A stretch of 64,000 nucleotides of DNA, taken from Planctomycetota bacterium. Lineage in GTDB: Bacteria > Planctomycetota > UBA8742 > UBA2392. The translations under genes were made by a program, and so were the position numbers. This document shows positions 10,394 through 19,456 of the stretch, in pieces. The notes under the pieces are model-generated. The model ran no database searches, was not told the DNA's origin, and saw only the letters and a list, made by a program, of their open reading frames with translations. The DNA lies in the NCBI GenBank assembly GCA_027493625.1, contig JAOSKM010000001.1, forward strand, positions 959,489 to 1,023,488, read 5' to 3'. Every line of letters starts with the position of its first letter. Position 1 is the stretch's first letter.

Positions 10394-11791
10394 GTGAAGC
10401 GTCTCTGCTGTTTTCTGCTGTTGCTTGTCGTCACCGCCTGCTCAAGCGGCCCGGTGAAGCCTGAAGACGACGGCGGCTTCGTGTCCAGCGATACAGCCGC
10501 TGACGTCAACACCGCCGACAACGCGGCCCCGGTGCACGGCGACCGGGCGCCCCTGACTCCGAAAGAGCAGCAGGAGGCCGCCCTGAAGGTCAGCCGTCTC
10601 GAGGAAGAACTGGCCGATGATGAGCGCAATCGGCTGATCGACGAACTGGTCCAGCTTGGACCCCGCTACCTGGAGTTCTTCCGCGCAATCGATCGCGAGG
10701 CGGTTGCGCTGGACCTGATGTACGTGATCCACCGCATCGAGCGCGAGCACCGGGTGGAGAAGGCTGACCCCCTCGGCACCGGCAAGACGGAGGGCAACGG
10801 TGCGGTCGAGCCCGCCAATCCGCCGGATTTCAGCCAGGAGCGCGAAGAGTTCGACCGGGAGGAAGTCGAGCGTTTCCTCGCCGCGCGTCTGCAGCAGGCC
10901 AGGCGCATGCTGGATGGCGGTCGTTACGAATCTGCCACACGCGTGGCCGAGGCGGCCATCATACTGCTGCCCGACACCAGGCTGCGCTCCGAGTTCGACG
11001 CGCTGATCGTGCAGGCCAGAGGCGAGAGCCAGTCCGACCTGCTGATTGCCGGCACCCTCAACCTAGAGCCCGAGAACCTGCAGTATCTCAACGACCAGAA
11101 GGCTGCGCCCTTTCGCAGTCCACTGCAGATCCGCTGCTTCCTTAAGAATGTCTCGACGACTGCCATCACGCTGCGGCTATACGAGGGTAAGGGACGCGAG
11201 AGCGTGCTGCAGCTGGACCTGACCTACGAACAGCTGGATTTCCAGGGCAATGCCATGAGCCAGCGGGGTACAGTACGTCTGCCGATCGACGCCGGCGAGT
11301 CGATTACCCTGCAGCCCAACGAGAGCTACGAAATCAACGTGCCGCTCGAGAGCCTGTCCTCTCTGGATTCCGATGCCCCACGCAAGTTCGCTCTCGGCGC
11401 CGTGCAGATCCAGGCCGCCCTGCGCGTCTACGGCGCGCTTGACGCGGAGAGCAAACCGCTGGTGCTGCGCCCGATTCGCTTCCCCACCCGCACCGTCTTC
11501 GTCTTCCCTTCCGGCTTCGACTTTGAAGGTGCGCTGGCCAGGCCCCTCAACTCCCTGCGCGACGCTCTGGACAAGGGGCTGGCCCAGGAGCTCTTCATGG
11601 CCTCGCACCTGATCGGCCGCCGCGACAGGCGCACGGCCGGCGATCTGCTGCTGGGCGACGATTTCGACGACAGCGTGCTGGCGCTGCAACGCGCCAGGCT
11701 GATATCCATGAGCGTGATTTTCCAGACCGGCAAAGCCTGGGACATCAAGCGCTGGCGCCAGTGGTGGGACGAAAACCGCCTGCGGCAGTGA
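10394..11791 (+). CDS. Predicted lipoprotein, unknown function
   Basis: 465 residues from a GTG start (10394) that places a lipoprotein signal at the N-terminus (lipobox VTAC, cysteine 16). The front third is charged and helical, with a segment like ARRMLDGGRYESATRVAEAA that resembles a TPR hairpin; the middle is beta-rich and the end has a WRQWWDENR motif of the kind seen in HEAT/TPR-containing planctomycete proteins. I cannot name the family. It follows glmS by 72 bp and may be read from the same promoter or its own. Confidence 0.8.
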   Translation: MKRLCCFLLLLVVTACSSGPVKPEDDGGFVSSDTAADVNTADNAAPVHGDRAPLTPKEQQEAALKVSRLEEELADDERNRLIDELVQLGPRYLEFFRAIDREAVALDLMYVIHRIEREHRVEKADPLGTGKTEGNGAVEPANPPDFSQEREEFDREEVERFLAARLQQARRMLDGGRYESATRVAEAAIILLPDTRLRSEFDALIVQARGESQSDLLIAGTLNLEPENLQYLNDQKAAPFRSPLQIRCFLKNVSTTAITLRLYEGKGRESVLQLDLTYEQLDFQGNAMSQRGTVRLPIDAGESITLQPNESYEINVPLESLSSLDSDAPRKFALGAVQIQAALRVYGALDAESKPLVLRPIRFPTRTVFVFPSGFDFEGALARPLNSLRDALDKGLAQELFMASHLIGRRDRRTAGDLLLGDDFDDSVLALQRARLISMSVIFQTGKAWDIKRWRQWWDENRLRQ

Positions 11792-11794
11792 CCC

Positions 11795-11857
11795 GGAGGT
11801 CAGAGGACAGAGGTCAGGGGAGCTCTGCCGTTGGCAGTTTCCTGACCTCTGACCTCC
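11795..11857. repeat. Inverted repeat built from GGAGGTCAGAGG
   Basis: GGAGGTCAGAGG (11795-11806) pairs with CCTCTGACCTCC (11846-11857), and CAGAGGTCAGG (11808-11818) can alternatively pair with CCTGACCTCTG (11841-11851). A small hairpin CTGCCgttGGCAG sits in the centre. It starts four bases after the lipoprotein stop codon. There is no T tract, so it is a weak candidate terminator. The same word recurs at 27312-27323. Confidence 0.75.
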
Positions 11858-11928
11858 AGCCTCTGGCCCCTGCAGTTAATCGCTAAAGTATCCGGCCGGT
11901 ACTGCCGATTACGAGCCGGGAGACTGCC

Positions 11929-12414
11929 ATGGCTTTGCCTCGCAATTTCAAGCTTACCGCCGACAAGCGCGCCCGGCTGGGCACACAACTGCTGCGCCTG
12001 GCCAAGCGCTACGAGCGCGCGCTCAGCGACCGGCTGGCGCGCTGGAAGCTCTCCCCCACCCACTACGAAATCCTCAAGGTGCTGTACGCGGCTCCGGATT
12101 ACGCCCTCACCCACTCGCAACTGGCCGAATCGATGGGCGTCACGCTGCCCAGCATCACGCTGGCCGTGCGAAAGCTGGGCGCCCTGAAGCTTGTGGGCCA
12201 GCAGCGCGGCCAGGACCGGCGCTCCCGCATCGTAAGCCTGTCGGTCAAGGGCGCGGAACTGCTCTCCATGCTGTATGAGACCTACGAAGCGTTTGCCGAG
12301 GACCTGTTCACGGCCGTGCCGGACAAGTCGGCGGCGCAGCTGGAAGACGCAATCACCGGGTTGCTTTCGCGCCTCAGCGCCATGGAAGAAGCCCGGCTTG
12401 CTTCGGTGGCTTAG
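11929..12414 (+). CDS. MarR-family transcriptional regulator
   Basis: 161 residues with a winged helix: recognition helix region SQLAESMGVTLPSITLAVRK at about 65-84, then the wing with the charged GQDRRSRIVSLSVKG signature (about 95-109) and long C-terminal dimerisation helices. The ATG follows CGGGAGACTGCC. MarR proteins usually repress neighbouring genes in response to small aromatic ligands; the adjacent DUF218 gene downstream is the only nearby candidate target. No palindromic operator is evident beyond the inverted repeat upstream. Confidence 0.88.
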   Translation: MALPRNFKLTADKRARLGTQLLRLAKRYERALSDRLARWKLSPTHYEILKVLYAAPDYALTHSQLAESMGVTLPSITLAVRKLGALKLVGQQRGQDRRSRIVSLSVKGAELLSMLYETYEAFAEDLFTAVPDKSAAQLEDAITGLLSRLSAMEEARLASVA

Positions 12415-12504
12415 TTCCGGCGACCGGCCTGCCTTCGCCCCCGAAAACGGGGCTTGATCCCTGCTTCTCTTCAGCCAACGGTCGCCATTGCCGATACTTG
12501 ATGG

Positions 12505-13098
12505 ATGGCCGAGAGACCGTCCAGGATCAAACGACTGCTGAAACGCGCCCTGGTTGGTGCGGCCGCACTGGCGCTTGGCCTGTTCGGCTGGGTGCTGTTC
12601 GGCGGCGGCATCGAGTCGCCCGAGACCGCAGACTGCATCGTGGTGCCCGGCGCCGCGGTGTGGCGCAACCGCACGCCGTCCGACGCCTTGCTGTACCGGC
12701 TGCAGAAGGCCGCAGAGCTTTACGCCGAAGGCCGCGCGCCCTGGGTGATCGTCACCGGCGGCGGCGAAGGCAACTACGCCGAGGGCGAGGTGATGTGCGA
12801 CTGGCTGGTCGAGCACGGCGTGCCGCGCACAGCCATCATCGTTGAGAACGAGAGCCTCACCACCCGCGACAGCGGGATCAACGTCGCGGCCCTGATGCAC
12901 GCGCGCGGCCTGCGTTCAGCGCTGGTGGTCAGCCAGTGGTTCCACGTTGCGCGCACGCGCCTGTGCCTGGCGCAGCAGGGGGTGCAGACCCACCCCGCAC
13001 CCAGCGGCGGCAACACACTTGTCAAAGAGCCCTACTTCGTGGCCCGCGAAATGCTGGCCCTGCCCGCCTATGCCCTGCGCCTCGACGAGCTGCGTTAG
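12505..13098 (+). CDS. DUF218 / YdcF-SanA family membrane protein
   Basis: 197 residues with one N-terminal membrane helix (about 14-32) and a DUF218 domain. The family signatures are present: IVVPGAAV (nucleotide-fold strand), VTGGGEGNYAEGEVM, ESLTTRDSGINV and SQWFHVAR. Members such as SanA affect envelope barrier function; the biochemical activity is not settled. The stop codon overlaps the stop of the convergent gene on the minus strand by three bases (13095-13098). Confidence 0.88.
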   Translation: MAERPSRIKRLLKRALVGAAALALGLFGWVLFGGGIESPETADCIVVPGAAVWRNRTPSDALLYRLQKAAELYAEGRAPWVIVTGGGEGNYAEGEVMCDWLVEHGVPRTAIIVENESLTTRDSGINVAALMHARGLRSALVVSQWFHVARTRLCLAQQGVQTHPAPSGGNTLVKEPYFVAREMLALPAYALRLDELR

Positions 13099-14810
13099 CG
13101 CTTCTTGAACGCATCCTCAAACATCTCGGCGGAAAGCGCCGGCGCATCCGTGCCTGCGGCGTAAGCCCGGAACAGTTGCTCCCACTCTTCGGCGCTGATC
13201 CAGGTGACGACTTGCCTCTCTGATCCGCCGGAAACAGAGAACCGAACCATACCCGTGCCCCACTGCAACTCGCCTCGCATGACACCTCTGCCGGCTCTCT
13301 GTAAATCGGCAGCCGGTTTAAAGCGGCCCGAGTGAACAGAAGCTGTCGCGTGAATCTCAGCGGGAAGTTGAAGTTCAACCTCAACCTCCGATACAAACCT
13401 GATGGTGAACGGGCCGTATGGAGCAACGCCCTCCACGCCGGGGGATCCGTCCCGGCCGGTTTCCAGCGGGACCACCTCCGGACGAACGTGATGCCTCCAC
13501 GCAATGAACTGTCGCGTGTGCAGGCCGCGCTGGAATGGTACGTACATGGCAAACTCGCCCTGCGCGCCCGTGTACACGGTGGTGCCATAGTGCGTGCTTT
13601 CGAGCCTCACACCGCCGAGGCTGTTGCCCTTCTCATCAACAGCGCGGCCCGACACACGGTCACAGCGTTCTGCGATGAGGGTGAGGGAAACCTTGGCCGC
13701 GGCTGTCTTCCAGTTGCGCAGCTTGATCAATTCCGTGCCCCCACTATGCCAGCCTGGGCCTGTGGCACCTACGCGCAGCTCGCCGTAACGCTCAGGCACC
13801 TTGAACACCAGGCGGCCGGAATCGGGCACCTTGGCGCTCATGTACAGGCTGTCGTCGAAGTCCGGAGTGCCGGGCAACCCCCGCCGTTCCAGCCACACGC
13901 GCACGCCGGCTGCGATTGCCTCGGGCGGCGAGACGTCAACGGTCACTTCCAGCACCGGCGCCAGCTGCAACTGGATGCGGATCGGCCCGTCGTCTTTCTT
14001 CACCAGCAAGGCCTCGAAGCCACCCTCAATCTCGTAGATCGGCGAGTGCACCACGATGCGCAGGCCTTTGCTGCCGAAGTCGGCTTCCATGCGCTCCGTT
14101 ACAGGCAGCGCAAAGCGACCATCTTTCCCGAAAACCACGGCGCGGAACTCCGGCAGCCTGTCGAGATAAACCACGGCCTGGTTGCGCTGGTCGTTCTTGA
14201 GTTCGGTTTGCTGGTCGGAAGTCAGCGCCGGCCAGAGCAGGCGCCCCTGGAGAAAGCGCTTAGGCTCAGGCGCGTCGTTGCCCACGCTCTGGATGACCGC
14301 GCCGTCGTCAGCCAGCCTGCCCCAGCTGATTTCGTCGAACACAGTGGTCACGCTTTCGCGCTGCTTGGCCGATTCCAACGTGGAAACAATGAACGGATCC
14401 AGTCCTTCGTCGGTCTCGCCGTCGCCCCGCACGCCCGCCTTCGTGAGCTTCAACTCAGCGACGATCGTGTCCTTGGGCTTGTCCACCGATGCCTGCGGTT
14501 GCGGCTTCGGCCCTGTCTCAACCGGCTCGGGTGGCGGCGTCGGGCGCGTCTCGGCAGGCTCTTCCGGCGGGGGAGTACTCGAGTCGCCCCTGTCTTCCGT
14601 GTTGTCCTTTGTGTCGCTGCCAGCCGGAGCCGCGGCTTCGTTGGCGAAGAGGTCTTCCGTGGGTTCGCGGCCGGCGGGTTTGCCGGTTTCGCGGGCGGTG
14701 GGGCTGTCAGCGCCGGGCCATGCGTAGTTCTTCAGGTAGACCCACGAGCCCAGCAGCACCAGCAACAGGAACACCAGCGCCACCAGGGCGAAGACGGGAT
14801 AGCGTTTCAT
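13095..14810 (-). CDS. Membrane-anchored protein with carboxypeptidase-regulatory-like domain
   Basis: 571 residues. One N-terminal helix (7-24) is followed by a long Pro/Glu/Thr-rich linker (about 30-110) and an extracytoplasmic beta-rich region. The stretch VSGRAVDEKGNSLGGVRLES with its downstream GAQGEFAMYVPF is a typical carboxypeptidase regulatory-like (transthyretin fold) repeat. Start ATG at 14810 follows GAGGAGGAGCC, a strong ribosome site. It is transcribed together with, and 72 bp after, a second protein of the same style, suggesting paired surface proteins. Function unknown. Confidence 0.82.
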   Translation of the reverse strand: MKRYPVFALVALVFLLLVLLGSWVYLKNYAWPGADSPTARETGKPAGREPTEDLFANEAAAPAGSDTKDNTEDRGDSSTPPPEEPAETRPTPPPEPVETGPKPQPQASVDKPKDTIVAELKLTKAGVRGDGETDEGLDPFIVSTLESAKQRESVTTVFDEISWGRLADDGAVIQSVGNDAPEPKRFLQGRLLWPALTSDQQTELKNDQRNQAVVYLDRLPEFRAVVFGKDGRFALPVTERMEADFGSKGLRIVVHSPIYEIEGGFEALLVKKDDGPIRIQLQLAPVLEVTVDVSPPEAIAAGVRVWLERRGLPGTPDFDDSLYMSAKVPDSGRLVFKVPERYGELRVGATGPGWHSGGTELIKLRNWKTAAAKVSLTLIAERCDRVSGRAVDEKGNSLGGVRLESTHYGTTVYTGAQGEFAMYVPFQRGLHTRQFIAWRHHVRPEVVPLETGRDGSPGVEGVAPYGPFTIRFVSEVEVELQLPAEIHATASVHSGRFKPAADLQRAGRGVMRGELQWGTGMVRFSVSGGSERQVVTWISAEEWEQLFRAYAAGTDAPALSAEMFEDAFKKR

Positions 14811-14882
14811 GGCTCCTCCTCGGGGGCGCTGCGCCCCGTGCCTGCCGCCTCCTCAAGCGGCTCGCACCCATGATACTACGCG

Positions 14883-16568
14883 TCAATCGTCTTTGGGTTG
14901 GTCTTTCGCCTCATAATCCGCGTTGGCCTTCAGGTTCAGGTCCACGTCCCAGCACTTCTCGTCCTCTACAGTGACAACCATGGCTTCCGTCACCAGCGGG
15001 AAGTCCTTGATCGTCACCCACTCCCGGTCTGCGAACTCACGGCCGCCTTCCATGGCCGCGAACTGGATGCGGAAGGTGCTGCCGTGGCTCAGCAGCGGCA
15101 CGAACACGTAGCCGTCTTTCTGCAGGACCGGGTTGTCCTTGAAGGCGTTGCTGGGATAGGGGCCGAACTCCTGGCCGGCCTTGTTGGTGATCCAGACGAA
15201 CACCTCGAGGTGCTTGCACACCTCGCCGCTCGCGAGTTTCACCTGGCCGTAGGCAAAGGGGATCTCGAACTTCACCTGCGGCGCCTGCTGAAGCTCGGGG
15301 CCGATCCTGATCTGGCCCAGGAAGGTGCTGCCGCGCGCGCCGTAAACCTCGTAGCTGCCGGTGGCCAGGCCCATGAAGCGCACCACGCCGTGGTCGTCGG
15401 TGTAGCCCGAGGCCGTGTAGCTCTGTTGCAGGTGCTGCGGCACGTCGATCTGCAGGGGCAGCAGGTTGATGTCCAGGTTGTTGACCGGCACGTTCTTGAC
15501 GTGCGTGGTGACCGTCACGTCCACCACGCGCATGTCTTCGCTGTACAGTTCCCAGCGGATCTTTCTGCCTACCAGATCGGAGATCTTCAGGTTCGGGATT
15601 ACCTTCATCACCTGCTCGCTGCCTGCCGGCTTGATCACCACCGTGAAGTCCTCGGGGTCGATCATCCAGGCCTGGAACCTGAAGGTCCCGACCGGCCAGA
15701 ATACCTCCTCGCCGTCAGGGCCCTCTTCGTCGGGAAACTCGCCGTTGGAGGTGAACATGCGCAACTGGCGCAGGTACTGGTTGCTGTAGAAGTTGATCGA
15801 GGCTGCAACCCCCTCGCCCGTGCGGCCGTCAACGACCTGGCCTTCGATATGGGCCCCCTTTTCCAGCGACAGGTCGAGTTTCAGGTCGTCGAAGATGCCG
15901 GTCTTGCCCTGTACGTTGATGTAGCCGGTCCAGTCGTCGCTGCTGCGGTCGGCCCAGTACGCCCAGACCTGATAGTAGCCGGCCGGCAACTCGATCTCGT
16001 AGTTGCCGTCGTCGGTGGCCAGCACGCCGCGCGGTTCATCGAACAGCCGGAAGCTGCCGTCCTGCGCGACATCCAGCGGCGCAAACGCGATGTTGCCGCG
16101 GTCGGCAGGGCGATTCAGGCCCGCGACAGTGATCTTGCCGCTGACCTTCACGTTGCGCAGCGGCCTGACCTGCAGCGCCCAGGGCTCTTCCTTTGCGAAC
16201 TTCATGGTGCTGATGGGGATGTTGGACCAGGCCTCGGGGATGGTGAAGTCGCCGAAAGCGAACACGCGCAGCTCTTTGGGCATCGTGTAGATCTCGATGC
16301 GCAGCTGGCCTTTGTCGTCGGTGAAACCGGTCAGGGTGTGGTTCTTGTCCTCGGCGTCCTTGTAAAGCACCAGCAGCTTGAAGTCGGCCTGCGGCTTGTC
16401 TGAGCCCAGCATAGTCAGGCTGGCAACGATGACCTTTGCCGATTCACCCGTGCCGATTTTCAACGTAGAGGCCTTTTCCTGAGCCACGGCCGGCGAAGGG
16501 GCCAGCATGAGCAACAGTGCTATCAGCGCGGTCAGCGCGGCGCAGACAATGCAAAGGCGGGTGTTCAT
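14883..16568 (-). CDS. Secreted protein with several carboxypeptidase-regulatory-like repeats
   Basis: 561 residues with a Sec signal peptide ending APSPAVA (cleavage before QEK). The mature protein is a chain of beta-sandwich repeats with features such as VSGKITVAGLNRPADRGNIA, IEGQVVDGRTGEGVAASINF and TDDHGVVRFMGLATGSYEVY, characteristic of carboxypeptidase regulatory-like or prealbumin-like domains. The start at 16568 is chosen for AAAGGAAATAC upstream and the signal peptide. No enzymatic domain is visible, so it is more likely a structural or adhesive surface protein. Upstream of it lies a hairpin-rich gap. Confidence 0.83.
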   Translation of the reverse strand: MNTRLCIVCAALTALIALLLMLAPSPAVAQEKASTLKIGTGESAKVIVASLTMLGSDKPQADFKLLVLYKDAEDKNHTLTGFTDDKGQLRIEIYTMPKELRVFAFGDFTIPEAWSNIPISTMKFAKEEPWALQVRPLRNVKVSGKITVAGLNRPADRGNIAFAPLDVAQDGSFRLFDEPRGVLATDDGNYEIELPAGYYQVWAYWADRSSDDWTGYINVQGKTGIFDDLKLDLSLEKGAHIEGQVVDGRTGEGVAASINFYSNQYLRQLRMFTSNGEFPDEEGPDGEEVFWPVGTFRFQAWMIDPEDFTVVIKPAGSEQVMKVIPNLKISDLVGRKIRWELYSEDMRVVDVTVTTHVKNVPVNNLDINLLPLQIDVPQHLQQSYTASGYTDDHGVVRFMGLATGSYEVYGARGSTFLGQIRIGPELQQAPQVKFEIPFAYGQVKLASGEVCKHLEVFVWITNKAGQEFGPYPSNAFKDNPVLQKDGYVFVPLLSHGSTFRIQFAAMEGGREFADREWVTIKDFPLVTEAMVVTVEDEKCWDVDLNLKANADYEAKDQPKDD

Positions 16569-16715
16569 GTATTTCCTTTGTAAGCGTGTCCGGTCCAACT
16601 CTATCAACGAGGACCAGCCCCGCACCGCCCGACCAAAGTCGTAAGGTGACCTACTTCATATCGTGCCGTGCATGAAAAACACCGCACAAGCCCTGGTCAG
16701 CTCCGCAAACCGTGA

Positions 16716-16857
16716 CATCGGCGTCCCGCCGATGGGTCCGGCGGGCGTCCCGCCTGCCGAACCGAAATGGGCAACGCGGCCGCTTTGCTGAAAGCGGTCC
16801 GGGGCTCGTAAGACCGGCCGTGACGGCCGCTCAACGCACGGCCGGGACGGCCGTGTC
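16716..16857. repeat. Array of five short hairpins with three-base loops
   Basis: Five perfect or near-perfect palindromes follow each other: CATCGGCGtccCGCCGATG (16716-16734), GGCGGGcgtCCCGCC (16740-16754), CCGCTTT/AAAGCGG (about 16780-16799), GCCGtgaCGGC (16816-16828 region) and CACGGCCGggaCGGCCGTG (16839-16857). The 299 bp between the genes at 16568 and 16868 hold nothing else I can support; a 67-codon open frame at 16656-16859 runs through the palindromes and is not credible. Confidence 0.8.
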
Positions 16858-16867
16858 ACCCGCTACG

Positions 16868-17689
16868 TCATATCCCCTTAAGCACGCCCTCTGCCCAGGC
16901 TTGTCCCTCGCGGATGGCGTCAAGGGTCTGCTGGGCTTCGCGTTCGATCTTGTTGAAGATCTTGGGGTTGGTGCCGCCGCCGATCTGCTTGATCAGCCGC
17001 GCCGCCTGCACCGCGATGCGCAGCAGCACCAGCAGCGGGTGCGCGCTGCCGCGCGGCTTGCGGGCCGCTTTGGACTGCTGCGTGGGCTGCTCCGTCGGCG
17101 TGTCGGCATCGTCTGACCTGTTGCGCTTTCGCGCCGCGGCTTCGCTGCCGTCTTCATCGACCTTGAATGCGTCCGCGTGGCGCGAGAACGTGCCGTCCTC
17201 AAGGATCACGTCGCCGGGCATGGCGAACTCGGCCGCCACTACCTTGCGGATGTCGCCCAGCTGCACCGACTGCAGGATACGCGAGGTCATCACCACGACC
17301 TGCCACAGGAAGCGCACGGAATCGGCGGCCGCGATGGCAAGCTCTTCGTCGCGCAGGGGGCCGCGCCGTTGGCCCACCTCGCCCAGGCCGTCGGTGGTCA
17401 GGCGCATGTCCTGCGCGCCCAGGCCCGCGCCAAGGTTGGTGCGGTAGACGCCCGGCGGCAGGGTTTCGTCGCCGAAGCGGCCTTTCTCCATGTAATCGTC
17501 AGGCAGCCGTCGCAGCCGTGGTTGTGCCGCGCTGGTGGATGTAGCCGGCGGCGCGGTGGGTGTCGCAGCCGCGGCCGGTGCGGCAGGCGCGGTGCCGGTA
17601 GCGGCCGGAGCCGTCTGTTTCGATTCGGCAGTAGAGGGCTGCGCATCCCCGGCGCCCGGCGCCGGCCTTCGCCACTGTCTGTTGCTCAT
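16868..17689 (-). CDS. Hypothetical protein with Ala/Pro/Thr-rich linker
   Basis: 273 residues, start ATG at 17689 with AAAGGG upstream; an earlier in-frame start would add 17 residues with no ribosome site. Residues about 20-60 are a low-complexity Ala/Pro/Thr linker; the middle part has EELAIAAADSVRFLWQVVVM and the end LLVLLRIAVQAARLIKQIGGG, a moderately hydrophobic helix, then a charged helix. No signal peptide. I do not recognise the family. It is isolated between two hairpin clusters. Confidence 0.68.
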   Translation of the reverse strand: MSNRQWRRPAPGAGDAQPSTAESKQTAPAATGTAPAAPAAAATPTAPPATSTSAAQPRLRRLPDDYMEKGRFGDETLPPGVYRTNLGAGLGAQDMRLTTDGLGEVGQRRGPLRDEELAIAAADSVRFLWQVVVMTSRILQSVQLGDIRKVVAAEFAMPGDVILEDGTFSRHADAFKVDEDGSEAAARKRNRSDDADTPTEQPTQQSKAARKPRGSAHPLLVLLRIAVQAARLIKQIGGGTNPKIFNKIEREAQQTLDAIREGQAWAEGVLKGI

Positions 17690-17797
17690 GTTGAACCCTT
17701 TCAGAAGAGACCAAAGAAAGGGTAACAAGGCACGCGACACTCCTACGCCTTACCGGCTACGGAGCGCAGGCACGCCTTCGCGTTGGTGAAACAAGAG

Positions 17798-18106
17798 CCC
17801 CGGCCGAAAGGCCGGGGACACCCGCCGAAGTTGGCGGGGGATGTATTCACGCGGCAGGCCGCGTGTCCCCGGCCTTTCGGCCGGGGCTCGAGCCCATTGC
17901 CAACTCCTAGCCCACGGTGTGTTGTGGGCGCCCCGCCCGCACCGTAGCGCATGCGCCCCGCCTGCCGGTGGCACGGGCGCCTCGCCCGTGCAGGCCTGCG
18001 GCCTGCCCGCCGAAGCCTTGGCGAAGGCGGGAGCAGGCCAACAATGTTAGCCCCCACCGCAAGGTGGGGGTTCGCGTGCTAAAGATAGTCAAAGGCGCGG
18101 AGCGCC
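17798..18106. repeat. Dense cluster of about nine intergenic hairpins
   Basis: The 581 bp without a gene from 17690 to 18270 contain consecutive palindromes: CCCCGGCCgaaaGGCCGGGG (17798-17817), CCCGCCgaagttGGCGGG (17821-17838), CACGCGGCagGCCGCGTG (17848-17865), CCCCGGCCtttcGGCCGGGG (17867-17886), GCACGGGCG/CGCCCGTGC (17971-17991), CAGGCCtgcGGCCTG (17991-18005), CCGCC/GGCGG (18007-18031), CCCCCACCgcaaGGTGGGGG (18051-18070) and GGCGCggaGCGCC (18094-18106). The first and fourth are exact inverted copies with complementary loops. No coding frame in the gap is credible. Confidence 0.85.
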
Positions 18107-18270
18107 GACACAAGACCGACCCCGTTGTGCCGGCGCATCTGCGCCTTCGAACTGTAGCAAGACCGCCCCATGAACTATGGCAGCGGTCTGTTTTCAGCAA
18201 GGAATTGCAGAAGATGGTAGAACGTCCCTACAATACGAATCACCTTTCCGGCGCTTAGATGGGAACGATC

Positions 18271-19299
18271 ATGGGTAGTGTTCGTAGGTACACGGTGTTG
18301 GTGACGATAGCAGGCCTTCTGATTCTCTCCGGCTGCACCGCCCAGCAGGCGAGGCGATTTTCCCACGCGCTTCGTGATGCCGGAATTCAGCAGTACTTGG
18401 ATCGTGCGGTCGCCTTCATGGTCACGGAGTACGCGAACGAAAAGGAATCCGTCATGGCCATCCGTGAGCCACAAGGTTACGGAGACGTTGTCGGGCGCTG
18501 GTTTACAAAGGCGACAGTCCTTGACCGCGCCGACGGTACCGTCTCGATCACGTTCAGCGGGCCGGGCTATCGCGGTCACCCGGAAGCATCGAATGTCATG
18601 TTCAAGGCGACAAGCACCTGCGTGTACAAGCCGGAGGTGCAGATTGATGAGAACTACGCATACGTTACGTTCACGCCACAGGCCGAACCGCAATTGTCGT
18701 TTGAGGTGTTTCGGATCACCGCAATGGCCGAATGGGGGAACACTCCCGTGCACCGCCAGGAAGCGACAGAACAGGGATCAATCCAGTTTTTGGCCATACT
18801 AAGGCAGGGATTTACTGTCGCGATGAACCGGAACTTGGAAACAGAAACATGGGTGGGCATCGGCCCACGGCAACGGGCTCCGGTGAAGCCGTACTGGGTT
18901 GTTCCTGGGGAACACGACATCGCCAATGACAGTTTTCAGGTTCGCGAGGACGGAATCGACTTGGTAGGTCCCATCCACCTTGAGCCGGGCGATACTCTCC
19001 GCTTGGACGTTTGTACGCAAGCGAGCTGGGGGATGGACTGCTACCTGATGGATGACGCCAATGCGCGGGCCGTACTCGCCAACCACGTGGACAGGGACAA
19101 CAACCCACTTTCCAACTGCACATGCATATTCAAGAACGAAAGCACCAAGCAGTGGCAGCAGGTGTTCACCGCGCAAGGCCGAACGGTGGTGTGGTTGCTG
19201 ATAGATAACCGCGACGGCGGCGGTTCATCCCCACCGGCGAATTTTTCCGACGACATCGTTTCTGGAACCCTATACCTTGGCGTAGCGCATCCGAAGTAA
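18271..19299 (+). CDS. Predicted lipoprotein, unknown function
   Basis: 342 residues from the ATG at 18271, chosen because GGGAA stands six bases upstream; an in-frame ATG at 18259 is also possible. A lipoprotein signal is clear (lipobox LSGC, cysteine 22). The C-terminal half (LEPGDTLRLDV, YLMDD, VWLLIDNRDGG) reads like a beta-sandwich of the pre-peptidase C-terminal type, which is an impression rather than a match. Codon use is less GC-biased than in the flanking housekeeping genes, and the gene stands next to a PIN-domain gene, so it may be acquired. Confidence 0.75.
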   Translation: MGSVRRYTVLVTIAGLLILSGCTAQQARRFSHALRDAGIQQYLDRAVAFMVTEYANEKESVMAIREPQGYGDVVGRWFTKATVLDRADGTVSITFSGPGYRGHPEASNVMFKATSTCVYKPEVQIDENYAYVTFTPQAEPQLSFEVFRITAMAEWGNTPVHRQEATEQGSIQFLAILRQGFTVAMNRNLETETWVGIGPRQRAPVKPYWVVPGEHDIANDSFQVREDGIDLVGPIHLEPGDTLRLDVCTQASWGMDCYLMDDANARAVLANHVDRDNNPLSNCTCIFKNESTKQWQQVFTAQGRTVVWLLIDNRDGGGSSPPANFSDDIVSGTLYLGVAHPK

Positions 19300-19456
19300 G
19301 GTTGACTAACGCGTACTGCACCGAGGTGCCAGCGCACAGTTTGCACGTCAGCGCCCGAGACACGTCACCGCCAGCCATTGCTCGCAACTCCGCAATGCAG
19401 CACACGTTGGAAGGTCGGGTGCAGGAGATATCACACCTGCATCAAGAGAGAGAAGC

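Noticed and set aside
16656..16859. 67-codon open frame on the minus strand
   Set aside because: It runs through a series of perfect hairpins, lacks a ribosome site and has no plausible protein composition.
17741..18258. Small open frames (about 70-110 codons) in the hairpin cluster
   Set aside because: They follow palindromes, overlap each other on both strands and show no ribosome site or protein-like composition.
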